Below, one piece after another: positions 16,852 to 23,496 of a stretch of DNA of 23,496 bases (position 1 is its first letter; every line of letters begins with the position of its first letter). The DNA is from Acidobacteriaceae bacterium. GTDB taxonomy: Bacteria > Acidobacteriota > Terriglobia > Terriglobales > Acidobacteriaceae. A model generated the notes under the pieces. It did not search any database and was not told where the DNA came from. It saw only the letters and a program-made list of their open reading frames with translations. The position numbers were made by a program, and so were the translations under genes. Location: positions 1 to 23,496 of the forward strand of contig JAOAPG010000154.1 in assembly GCA_025462785.1 (NCBI GenBank). Reading direction: 5' to 3'.

Positions 16852-17178
16852 CTACCTTGTTGGCTTGAGTGCGTCCCCTGAGTACGTCTCTTGGCAGCCG
16901 TGCTCTGGACAGGCATATCGCATAATGTTTCGTTGACGATCAAGACTGGAAATAAATAGAGGCCTGCCATGTTTCTCGCAACGGGGCTGATCTTGTGATA
17001 CAAGCGGCGGCTGATCTCTCTTCGGCGTTACATATCCCAACACTTCACTGAAACAACGCGAGCAAAACTTATCCGTGCATCGGAAGAACTCAATCGAGTA
17101 ATTAAAATTGTAGGGAGCGATAGAGAATTCCATAGTTCGATAATGCTGATCGCACAAAGGGAGAAGGTCCGTTCGCAT
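16852..17178 (-). CDS. Cys/His-rich putative zinc-binding protein
   Basis: 108 aa from the ATG at 17178 (a GTG one codon earlier is possible). Metal-type residues are grouped (numbering from the ATG): C9-x2-H12, C34-x4-C39-x2-C42, C67-x2-H70 and C90-x2-H93-x-C95. This would suit two zinc sites. Landmarks are EFFRCTDKFCSRCF, the proline-rich linker and RYACPEHGC. I recognise no named family. It resembles a small conserved acidobacterial protein and could be a zinc-ribbon adaptor or nucleic-acid binder (inference). It converges with the 114-aa gene upstream in the window, with 56 bp between them. Confidence 0.65.
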   Translation of the reverse strand: MRTDLLPLCDQHYRTMEFSIAPYNFNYSIEFFRCTDKFCSRCFSEVLGYVTPKRDQPPLVSQDQPRCEKHGRPLFISSLDRQRNIMRYACPEHGCQETYSGDALKPTR

Positions 17179-17390
17179 CACGCGAGTCTAGCATTGAGAT
17201 TGGATCGCTAGAAGAGGTGGCCGATGCACTCCACCATTCCCGATCAAGTTGCCGGCCGCGCAACTGATTTGTGAAGCCTCTCCCAATCAGTTCGAGGCTG
17301 TCCTCAGAGGACTCCCGCGGCTACATTGGCTGCCCACGGATATTCATCGCTAAAAATCAAGCGAGTAAACAATCCGCCGATCATGATTAT

Positions 17391-18072
17391 ATGTCGTCCA
17401 TGAGCAGCTCTGTCCCCAGCCTGCCTGCAAACCGATGTCCGCAAGTTCTGCTTGCGGAAGCCGACAAAATCAGTCTCACCCACATCCGAGATCTTCTAAA
17501 CCGAAGTGGGTACGAAGTAATAACCACCGAAAATGGATTACATGCGCTAGCTTTCTCGAACGAGATGGCGCCCCGGAGCTGGCTGTGTTGAGTTGGACTT
17601 TGCCGGAATTGGACGGTATTGAGGTCTGCCGTCGATTAAGAAAATTTAACCATCACTTGAATAATTATCTGATTTTGCTCGCCCCATGGAGTAAGCAAAT
17701 GGAGCGAACCAGACTCTTTTTTTTGATAATTGCCTGCATAAAGGGGTCTCGAAGGAAGACGCTGTAGAGGAAGTTCGCGCCCGATATCCCGGTGTAGGTT
17801 CACAAATTACCGATTGCCTCACGGAAGTGGATGCTGATGCATTCATGATAAAACGTACTTGTGCCATTAAGGATTTGTTGCCGGGAATGATTCTGCAGCA
17901 AGAAGTCCGCACGAGCACTGGAATGCTCCTGGTCAACAAGGGACAAGAGGCGACGCTCCAGCTCATCCTCAAGTTAAAAGATGTTCTTGCAGTGGGCAGC
18001 GTAACCGATGGCGTTCTCGTGGCAATTCCAAAGAGTCCGGAGATGAAGCTGGGCTCCTCTCCCGCGAAGTAA
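17391..18072 (+). pseudogene. Decayed response regulator with HD-type C-terminal module
   Basis: Three consecutive frames make one degraded protein. Frame A (ATG at 17391): CPQVLLAEADKISLTHIRDL through GYEVITTENGLHALA, a receiver start. A 1-nt loss near 17552 leads to frame B, FLERDGAPELAVLSWTLPELDGIEVCRRLR and LLAPWSKQ. The run of eight T at 17717-17724 then shifts to frame C, DNCLHKGVSKEDAVEEVRAR, ending in IKDLLPGMILQQEVRTSTGM and LLVNKGQEATLQL to 18072. The last module is the C-terminal piece seen after the HD domain in receiver-HD phosphohydrolases; the HD core itself (about 150 residues, no HD motif) appears deleted. The phospho-acceptor Asp is Ser (LSW where LDW is expected). A GTG at 17271 could extend the N-terminus, but that part is not receiver-like. 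Confidence 0.72.
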
Positions 18073-18099
18073 CTATCGTAGAAATCTGAGGCCCGCGGC

Positions 18100-18128
18100 T
18101 GTGCAATACCAGCGCGCATTGTTATAAT
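18100..18128 (+). promoter_or_regulatory. Promoter of tRNA-Lys
   Basis: A perfect TATAAT lies at 18123-18128, with a weak -35 (TGTGCA, 18100-18105) 17 bp upstream. Start of transcription near 18135 would leave a 22-nt leader before the mature tRNA. Confidence 0.6.
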
Positions 18129-18156
18129 CACAGATCGTTCTTCGATTTACTCCTGC

Positions 18157-18232
18157 GGGCGCGTAGCTCAATTGGCAGAGCATTCGACTCTTAATCGACA
18201 GGTTGTAGGTTCGATTCCTACCGCGCCCACCA
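18157..18232 (+). tRNA. tRNA-Lys (CTT anticodon)
   Basis: 76 nt with encoded CCA. The acceptor stem is GGGCGCG (18157-18163) with CGCGCCC (18222-18228), discriminator A, then CCA. The D arm has GCTC/GAGC, the anticodon loop is CTCTTAA with CTT at 18190-18192 (reads AAG), and the T arm is GTAGG-TTCGATT-CCTAC. Pair 27-43 is a T/C mismatch at the end of the anticodon stem, but the other four pairs hold. It is not part of a tRNA cluster here. Confidence 0.96.
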
Positions 18233-18331
18233 TAGTTTCAACAATTTACCGGTTTATGTCCGTAGTGCGTCGGATTCGCCACTAAGGGCCGATTGGCTCG
18301 CGTCGAGGTGCAACTTCTGAACGTAGCGCAC

Positions 18332-18533
18332 ATGAAATGGGCCACGATCCGCGCAATCCTCATTATCGCGGGTACATTTTGGTGTTCGTTTTCGTTTCTT
18401 ACGAGCGCCACGAAACCGAGCAGCCCTGCGATGGTACGACCGAACGATTCACTTCTTAGGCGCTATTCTGATGGCGGCATTCGCAATTGGCACTGCGCAT
18501 TTGTTGATGTCTCATCAATTGGTCGCAAAGTAG
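18332..18533 (+). pseudogene. Frameshifted small two-helix membrane protein
   Basis: The ATG at 18332 opens MKWATIRAILIIAGT. After a 1-nt loss near 18377-18380 the frame continues LVFVFVSYERHETEQPCDGT. After a second 1-nt loss near 18451-18453 it continues FLGAILMAAFAIGTAHLLMS and ends at TAG 18531. Joined, the pieces give a protein of about 67 residues with two transmembrane helices. Uninterrupted frames give poorer, non-hydrophobic sequence. I do not recognise a family. Homologues with the joined frame would confirm it. Confidence 0.45.
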
Positions 18534-18624
18534 GGCTCCGTAACTGATGAACACTTGCTGTGTTTGGGAAGCGCCTCGGGACGAAAACCAATTATGGTTG
18601 ACGCACTTATAAAGTACAGTCGCT

Positions 18625-18774
18625 ATGCACCCATACATCACGGGTGTCCTGCTTGTCTGGTCTGCTTTGAGCAGTCCAAAGCCTGGATCGAACTGGTACG
18701 GACGTGTACTCATCGGCGCAATGGGAAGTGTTCTGCTGATGTTGACCATTGCCAAGTTTGTGAAATCGAACTAG
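18625..18774 (+). CDS. Possible 49-aa membrane protein
   Basis: ATG to TAG, 49 aa. Two hydrophobic segments (about 4-15, YITGVLLVWSAL, and 28-45, RVLIGAMGSVLLMLTIAKFV) flank a short polar turn with NWYGR. It ends in a basic FVKSN. It follows the frameshifted two-helix protein by 91 bp and may be of the same kind. There is no good Shine-Dalgarno. It is not recognised, and it could be chance or a remnant, but its composition is that of a real small membrane protein. Confidence 0.4.
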   Translation: MHPYITGVLLVWSALSSPKPGSNWYGRVLIGAMGSVLLMLTIAKFVKSN

Positions 18775-18909
18775 CCGATCACATTCGAGACGTGCTCTTA
18801 GGGACTGTACGAGCGGAGAGCGGACACAGCGAGGTATCATATGAATAGCGCAAGCAGATACACCTCGTTGAGACCAATTGAGAAGCCTTGCGAGGGAGAA
18901 AGGTTTGGC
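18775..18909. other. Intergenic stretch without recognised gene
   Basis: Nothing codes convincingly in any frame, and there is no RNA or repeat. Together with the HTH remnant and the stretch to 19289 it forms a 515-bp zone with no intact gene. Confidence 0.4.
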
Positions 18910-19029
18910 TCAGATGTGCCCTTGGATTTTGCCTTGCTTGGCCCATTGCACAACTGTGCGTGGTTTCACCTTGAGGTAGTGGGCGGCTTCGGTTGCTGCT
19001 GAAGATGAAAATATTAGGATAACGGGTAA
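18910..19029 (-). pseudogene. Remnant of a MerR/excisionase-type helix-turn-helix domain
   Basis: Between two stops (19030-19032 and 18910-18912) the minus strand reads SSSAATEAAHYLKVKPRTVV and then QWAKQGKIQGH. This is the core of the HTH_17/excisionase-family winged helix (pattern T..EAA.YL.VKPRTV..W...GKI.G). No start codon is available, and the family's usual end (LSGTKR...RFL) is out of frame: AHLSQTF follows one base over. It is therefore a broken fragment of a small DNA-binding protein. Such proteins act in phage or plasmid excision but also in ordinary regulation, so it does not by itself prove a mobile element. Confidence 0.55.
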
Positions 19030-19289
19030 TCATCCGTTCGTATTCAGCCGAACTCTTCTCGAAGTCCCTACGATTCTTTGGATGTACAGGCAAGTTCGCC
19101 CCGAAGGTCAACACTTGGGAAAACTATGGACGGCGAGAGTTGACCAACCTGCTGGGTAGAGGAGAGCACGGGCAGGGCGGTCAATGCACAGGCAGGGCGC
19201 GTTGCGACCTCGGGGGAGAATCAGCAATCGGTGTCTCGCCGCTGATAGGTTGGAAAGTAGAGCCGGAAAGTAGCTTGCCGCTGCCGTGG
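19030..19289. other. Intergenic stretch behind the exporter operon
   Basis: No gene, RNA or terminator hairpin is convincing. It contains two nearby copies of a 9-base GGCAGGGCG-type sequence (around 19171-19200), too short to define a repeat family. Confidence 0.4.
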
Positions 19290-20348
19290 TTACTGTTTCG
19301 GAAAACCATTAGATAAGAACTGCACGGTGACTCTAAGTCCTATGGGTAGTGACTGTGCGTCGTGTGTCAAGTCGATCACCGCTTCTAGTACGTCGCGGTC
19401 GATCTTGTCAGATGGATCATCTGTGTAGACGCTCTTTCTGCCCATAACTGCAGATATGCTCGCTACAGTTCCGGTGAGCTTCTTCCCATTAAGCCCGTCG
19501 ACTTGAATGATTACGTTCTGGCCAATCATGACTTTACCGAGATCTCTTTCGTCTACTTCCGCCTTAACGCGGCGAGCAGAAGTATCGGCCAGACTGAATA
19601 AAGGGCGAGGAGTGACTGTGCTAAAGGATTCTCCGGCTCTCGCGTACACTCTCAGAACGGTTCCATCAATCGGAGCCAGAATTGCGCACTTCCTGATCCG
19701 TTCTTGTGCAGTTCGGACGCGTCCCTCCGCGGCGAGCACTTCTGCATCTGCCCGCGCCTTATCTTCCTGCAATGGAGGCGCGGCGAGCAATTCCTCCGTT
19801 CGAACAGCAGCCTGGAAGTCCGCTTTCGCCACACCGAAATCACGATCGGCTTGCTCGTAAGCGGTACGGGAAATCTCTCCCCCCTCATACAGGGCGCGCT
19901 GCATACTCAGCCGTGATCTTGCCTCCGAGAACGTCGCGTGAGCCGCTGCCGTCTTTTTGGTGGCTATCCTTTTTTCCTCGTCACGCGTGCCCCGCAACAG
20001 ACGGATTCTTGCCTGACGTGTGCCATCAGCTTCCGCGAGTGCAGTTTGTAACATGGCGTTTAGGTCATCACAGGCAATTTCCCCCATGAGTGTCCCTTGG
20101 GTTACGAACTGATCCTCTTTCACGTAAATCGCCTTCAAAACACCATCGGCTGCAGCTCCTACCTGGGTTGTGTCGGAAAGCCCCTCTACTCTTCCAGGTG
20201 AGGCGAATACAACCTCGGCAACGTTGTTCGAGGGCGTCTGATGAGCCTGAACTGTCTTCTTGTCCCGCGAACTCCAGATGAACGCGCCGCTAGCAATGAC
20301 GAGGGCAACTGCCAGAACACTACTGCCCAAATTGCTGTGCGCACTCAA
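19290..20348 (-). CDS. ABC exporter membrane-fusion protein (HlyD/DevB-like)
   Basis: 352 aa. A single N-terminal membrane anchor (about 10-26) precedes the periplasmic part. ADGVLKAIYVKEDQFVTQGT (about 67-86) and CAILAPIDGTVLRVYARAGE (221-240) are the two halves of the lipoyl/barrel-sandwich domain. The region between them (about 95-220) is an Ala/Arg/Glu-rich alpha-helical hairpin, and residues 260-345 form the beta-barrel (VKAEVDERDLGKVMIGQNVI). This adaptor would link the inner-membrane ABC complex to an outer-membrane channel; no TolC gene is in the window. It is the last gene of the operon, its ATG overlapping the ATPase stop (ATGA). Family choice between DevB and MacA types rests on operon form and is not certain. 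Confidence 0.88.
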   Translation of the reverse strand: MSAHSNLGSSVLAVALVIASGAFIWSSRDKKTVQAHQTPSNNVAEVVFASPGRVEGLSDTTQVGAAADGVLKAIYVKEDQFVTQGTLMGEIACDDLNAMLQTALAEADGTRQARIRLLRGTRDEEKRIATKKTAAAHATFSEARSRLSMQRALYEGGEISRTAYEQADRDFGVAKADFQAAVRTEELLAAPPLQEDKARADAEVLAAEGRVRTAQERIRKCAILAPIDGTVLRVYARAGESFSTVTPRPLFSLADTSARRVKAEVDERDLGKVMIGQNVIIQVDGLNGKKLTGTVASISAVMGRKSVYTDDPSDKIDRDVLEAVIDLTHDAQSLPIGLRVTVQFLSNGFPKQ

Positions 20349-21043
20349 GCTTTGTTCCCCTGTTCTTCTTGCTTAATTTGGCCATCACTCAGAGTGATCA
20401 TGCGATCGGCAAATTCCTTCCATCGTGGATCGTGGCTGACGACAACAACAGTTCTTCCATTCTGATCAACTTGACTGCGGAGGATTTGACAGATATTCCT
20501 CCCCGCTTCGGCGTCTAAAGACGCAGTCGGCTCATCTGCGAGAAGAATCGGAGGGTCTCCCGCCAGTGCGCGTGCGATGGCAACGCGCTGTTTTTCTCCA
20601 GGACTAAGTTCGTTGGGATCGTGATTTAGCTTACCCCTCAGCCCAAATTGAAGGAGTAGTTCTCGTGCCCTTACCATATTGTCAGCTCGCTTACCTTCAC
20701 GAATTTCAAGACCCAGTGCAACATTGTCGATTGCGGAAAGCGAGTGTAAGAGTCGAAAGGCTTGGAACACGAAGCTTATCTTTTGTCGACGGAGCACTGT
20801 CTTCTCACTCACGCTCAGTTCATTCACGGCGACGCCGTCGACAAAGACTATGCCCTCGTCGGGTGATAGTAAGCAGCCGAGGAGAGACAATAATGTGGTC
20901 TTTCCACTCCCAGATGGGCCCATGACCAACGAAAGCGTACCGCGCTCGAACGTTACTGAAACACCTCGTAGCGCGCGAACTCGGGCGCTCCCCTTGCCGA
21001 ACGAGATGCGGGCATCCTCAACGGCTAAGAACTGGTCAGGCAC
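20345..21043 (-). CDS. ABC transporter ATP-binding protein (MacB/LolD/DevA-like)
   Basis: 232 aa from the GTG at 21043. Walker A GPSGSGKTT (42-50), Q-loop Q94 in FVFQAFRLLHSLSAIDNV, signature LSPGEKQRVAIARAL (146), Walker B ILLADEPTASLD (166) and H-loop H204 are all present. The RLLHSLSAIDNVALGLE stretch is typical of the LolD/MacB subgroup. The signature reads LSPGE instead of LSGGQ, a tolerated variant in this group. The frame is open to a TTG at 21064, but the GTG has AGGACGG about 8 nt before it and aligns with the usual family start, overlapping the permease stop by 8 bp. It powers the permease encoded just upstream. Confidence 0.9.
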   Translation of the reverse strand: MPDQFLAVEDARISFGKGSARVRALRGVSVTFERGTLSLVMGPSGSGKTTLLSLLGCLLSPDEGIVFVDGVAVNELSVSEKTVLRRQKISFVFQAFRLLHSLSAIDNVALGLEIREGKRADNMVRARELLLQFGLRGKLNHDPNELSPGEKQRVAIARALAGDPPILLADEPTASLDAEAGRNICQILRSQVDQNGRTVVVVSHDPRWKEFADRMITLSDGQIKQEEQGNKA

Positions 21044-22154
21044 GGAACACCCGTCCTGGGTCAACTGTAAGTGCGCTTCGAACAGAAGCGACCGAGGCCA
21101 ATGAGCACATCAGCAAGCTCAATACAACCATCATCACAGGTAGCCACCACGGAGTATGAATCCACGGAATCAGAGATCTTGCGTAATTCATGGCCGGAAC
21201 CACCGCGAGCAGTCCGAGAATGCTCCCTGCCGCGGCGCAAATTAGAGACTGGATAAGCACGATGCGAGCCACAAAAAACCGGGAAGCTCCAAGAGCCTTC
21301 AAGGTCGCATATTCTTCTATGTTCTCTATGGTGTTCGCGTAGATAGTTTGGGACACCACTACGAGGCCTATCAGAAATCCCAAAACCGCCGCGGTCAGAA
21401 TCGCGCTCCCAGCACCGGTCTTGATCACCCAATACATGCGGGACTTGTGAGCGAACTCTTCGCGGGTGAGAACATCGACCTCAGGCAGACGTTGCCTGAG
21501 GTTCTGTTGGACATCCGAAACTGAGTATTCCTTGCCGACTCGTAAGAGGATGTACATGCCATCTTCCGGACCGAAACCCAGGTAGCGAGCCGCATTCCGA
21601 TAGGATGTGAAAAGAGAAGGGACACCAAGGAATCCTCCAAAGCCTTTGATCTCGTGTTCGATGTTGGCACGGTGCCGATTTATCTCGACTGCTGCCGGTA
21701 GCGACGCCACCTCGATCAGATCGCGGTCACTTGCATCGTAGAGAATCGAATCCAACAACCTACTTTCGGTTGTTTCAGCTAGCTGGGGAACGGGAAAGTG
21801 CTTTCCTAGATTAGAATCCGCACCAACAAGCGCCACCACCTGTTGTTTTCCATTCGGCTTTCGGTAGACGGCAAATGCCATACACGCTCGGCCCGTTTCT
21901 ACCACACCTGGTACGCCAGCAGCCATTTCCCGTGCTCGGGCTTCCAAGGTTGCTCCGAATTCGAAAGCCTGCACTCCTCTAGCGGTTATCCAAATATCGA
22001 AGTCGCTTGCATCTATAAACCTGGAAGCGGCCCGCAGAAATCCGACGAGGAGACTGCCTTGGAATACCATTAGAAAGACTGCAAAAGACACGCCGAGCAC
22101 AGTTGCCAAAAAACGGGCTCGGTCATGAAAGATGTTCTGCCAGGCTAATTTCAT
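21036..22154 (-). CDS. ABC transporter permease, FtsX/MacB-like (DevC-type)
   Basis: 372 aa with the four-helix FtsX plan: TM1 about 15-39, a large periplasmic domain about 45-245, TM2 248-272, TM3 293-325 and TM4 336-358. The FtsX cytoplasmic loop signature EEYATLKALGASRFFVARIVLIQS lies at 280-303. The periplasmic domain resembles the DevC/MacB type, so the complex probably works by mechanotransmission with the membrane-fusion protein rather than by carrying substrate through the membrane. It is the first gene of the operon (permease, ATPase, adaptor), with AGG about 6 nt before its ATG and a TATATAGG sequence at about 22162-22171 that could be part of a promoter. The substrate is unknown. 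Confidence 0.9.
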   Translation of the reverse strand: MKLAWQNIFHDRARFLATVLGVSFAVFLMVFQGSLLVGFLRAASRFIDASDFDIWITARGVQAFEFGATLEARAREMAAGVPGVVETGRACMAFAVYRKPNGKQQVVALVGADSNLGKHFPVPQLAETTESRLLDSILYDASDRDLIEVASLPAAVEINRHRANIEHEIKGFGGFLGVPSLFTSYRNAARYLGFGPEDGMYILLRVGKEYSVSDVQQNLRQRLPEVDVLTREEFAHKSRMYWVIKTGAGSAILTAAVLGFLIGLVVVSQTIYANTIENIEEYATLKALGASRFFVARIVLIQSLICAAAGSILGLLAVVPAMNYARSLIPWIHTPWWLPVMMVVLSLLMCSLASVASVRSALTVDPGRVFRA

Positions 22155-22210
22155 GTGCTACCTATATAGGCACTTGTCCTCGCCCAGATTACCGACATGA
22201 AATCGCCCAC

Positions 22211-23496
22211 TTACCACGTCGGCTGCTCTGATAACAGTGAGCCCGCTTCCTTGGCTGATAATGGCTTAGAAAAATAGTACCCCTGTCCATACTTGCACTT
22301 CAGTTTCTTCAGCCACACGAGTTGTTCAATCGTTTCTACGCCCTCCGCAACTACGTCCAAATGAAGACTCGATGCCATGGGAAAAATTGTCCGCGCAATT
22401 TCCATGTCTTCCCCGTTGCCGATGCTGCTGATGAAGGAACGGTCAATTTTCAACGTGTCAAGCGGAAAACGGTGCAAGTAACTTAGAGAGGAATACCCGG
22501 TACCAAAATCATCGATGGCCAAGCTGATGCCGAGCGACTTAATTTGCTGCAGCATCTCAACAGCTGCGGATGGATCGCCCATGACAGTACTTTCTGTGAG
22601 TTCCAGCTTCAAGGCTTGCGGCGGCAGGTCGAGTTCACGCAGTAAACTTCCAATATCCTCTACCAGGTTCGCTTGCATAAACTGTTTGGGAGAGAGATTT
22701 ACACTCATGGTTAGCTGGGAATAGGCGTTATAGTCTGCCCTCCATTCGCTCATCTGCCGGCACGCCTCGCGCAAATTCCACCAACCCAAATCGCGAATAA
22801 GTCCGGTTTCTTCCGCAACCCTGATAAATTCTTCTGGCCCAAGGTGTCCCCGCGTTGGATGCTGCCAACGTAACAAAGCCTCAAAGCCAACGATCTGTCC
22901 CGCAGCAAGGGAGACGATCGGTTGGTAAACATTATGAAATTCCCCGTGTTCGAGCGCACGGCGCAGATCCATCTCCAATTGCAGACGAGCCACGACGCTC
23001 GCCCGCATGTCTGCATCGAATATTTCATAACGCGCCTTGCCCATAGACTTTGCCCGGTACATCGCCGTTTCCGCATCACGAAGGATGTCTTCTGCTTGCT
23101 CGTAGCTGGGGTTGCTTAGAGCAATCCCGATGCTTAAAGAAGTGAATACTTCCCTGCCACCCAACATAAAAGGCGACGTCACTGCCTTCATTAACCGGTC
23201 CGCCGCCTGCTTGGCATCGTCCGGACGCTTAAGATCATCCAGTAGAACAGTGAATTCGTCGCCTCCCATGCGCGCCACTATGAAACCTTCTCCCAGACGG
23301 GCCACTGTGTCTTTGGCTCGCAAGCACTTCTCTAATCGACTCGCCACTCCAACTAACAGTTGATCCCCGACCAGATGGCCCAGACTGTCGTTGATCATCT
23401 TGAAACCATCGAGGTCTAAGAATAAAACCGCAAACAAATAATCTTTGCGCCGTTTCGCATGTTTGACGAGGCGCCCCACTCGGTCGGTAAATAGGA
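22211..23496 (-). CDS. Bifunctional GGDEF-EAL c-di-GMP protein, N-terminus cut by window edge
   Basis: About 428 residues are visible; the frame is open to the right edge (LFTDRVGRL... before the GTG at 23479), so sensory N-terminal domains lie outside. The GGDEF domain shows FLDLDGFKMINDSLGH and an intact MGGDEFTVLL, so diguanylate cyclase activity is possible. I see no RxxD inhibition site at the usual distance before it. The EAL domain has all main catalytic signatures: EALLRW, SVNLSPKQF, KLELTES, DDFGTGYSSLSYL, LKIDRSF and VAEGVET, so phosphodiesterase activity is likely. The stop is 57 bp from the exporter permease start on the same strand; co-transcription is possible. Confidence 0.93.
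   Translation of the reverse strand, partial: LFTDRVGRLVKHAKRRKDYLFAVLFLDLDGFKMINDSLGHLVGDQLLVGVASRLEKCLRAKDTVARLGEGFIVARMGGDEFTVLLDDLKRPDDAKQAADRLMKAVTSPFMLGGREVFTSLSIGIALSNPSYEQAEDILRDAETAMYRAKSMGKARYEIFDADMRASVVARLQLEMDLRRALEHGEFHNVYQPIVSLAAGQIVGFEALLRWQHPTRGHLGPEEFIRVAEETGLIRDLGWWNLREACRQMSEWRADYNAYSQLTMSVNLSPKQFMQANLVEDIGSLLRELDLPPQALKLELTESTVMGDPSAAVEMLQQIKSLGISLAIDDFGTGYSSLSYLHRFPLDTLKIDRSFISSIGNGEDMEIARTIFPMASSLHLDVVAEGVETIEQLVWLKKLKCKYGQGYYFSKPLSAKEAGSLLSEQPTW

Noticed and set aside
17300..17312. GTCCTC-A-GAGGAC palindrome upstream of the decayed regulator
   Set aside because: A 1-nt loop cannot form a hairpin, and a single 6-bp dyad is weak evidence for an operator.
23200..23310. 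VARLGEGFIVARMGGDEF in the GGDEF domain looks like an internal duplication
   Set aside because: The extended form before GGDEF is a known variant in this family, so I do not treat it as new.

Overview
The window looks like a chromosomal segment of an Acidobacteriota member, probably class Terriglobia. This is inferred from the mix of genes: TPR/FG-GAP proteins of the CRTAC1 (ASPIC/UnbV) type, a TPR-fused multiheme cytochrome, receiver-like PilZ proteins and small acidobacterial-style conserved proteins. No marker gene proves the taxonomy. All large genes are intact, so base quality looks good overall.

Layout. (1) Positions 1-7542, minus strand: a three-gene operon. It encodes a membrane-anchored pentaheme cytochrome with a TPR tail, then a secreted six-blade FG-GAP/ASPIC protein whose ATG overlaps the cytochrome stop (TAATG), then a TPR plus FG-GAP protein that starts at TTG and runs off the left edge. 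(2) 7667-10669, minus strand: an amidase-signature hydrolase, a pseudo-receiver/PilZ protein, and a DJ-1/PfpI protein followed by a terminator. (3) 10902-13112, plus strand: an MsbA-type ABC exporter with a scrambled C-terminal tail, then a single-domain rhodanese. (4) 13153-19029: small regulatory and housekeeping genes (a 79-aa protein, a GAF protein, an RsuA/RluB-type pseudouridine synthase, a PilZ protein, a Cys/His-rich protein, tRNA-Lys) mixed with at least five gene remnants: two response regulators, a class II photolyase tail, a two-helix membrane protein and a MerR/excisionase-type HTH. (5) 19290-22154, minus strand: a compact MacB/Dev-like exporter operon (permease, ATPase, membrane-fusion protein) with overlapping genes. 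(6) 22211 to the right edge, minus strand: a GGDEF-EAL protein, cut at its N-terminus.

How they work together. The left operon probably forms an extracytoplasmic redox module attached to the inner membrane; its partners and substrate are unknown. The GGDEF-EAL protein, the PilZ protein and the receiver-like PilZ protein are c-di-GMP turnover or effector candidates, though they are not in one operon. The Dev/MacB-type operon would export a small molecule, peptide or lipid.

The strongest candidate for something under-described is the coupled cytochrome-CRTAC1-TPR/CRTAC1 operon. The most striking structural signal is the local concentration of decayed genes around tRNA-Lys.
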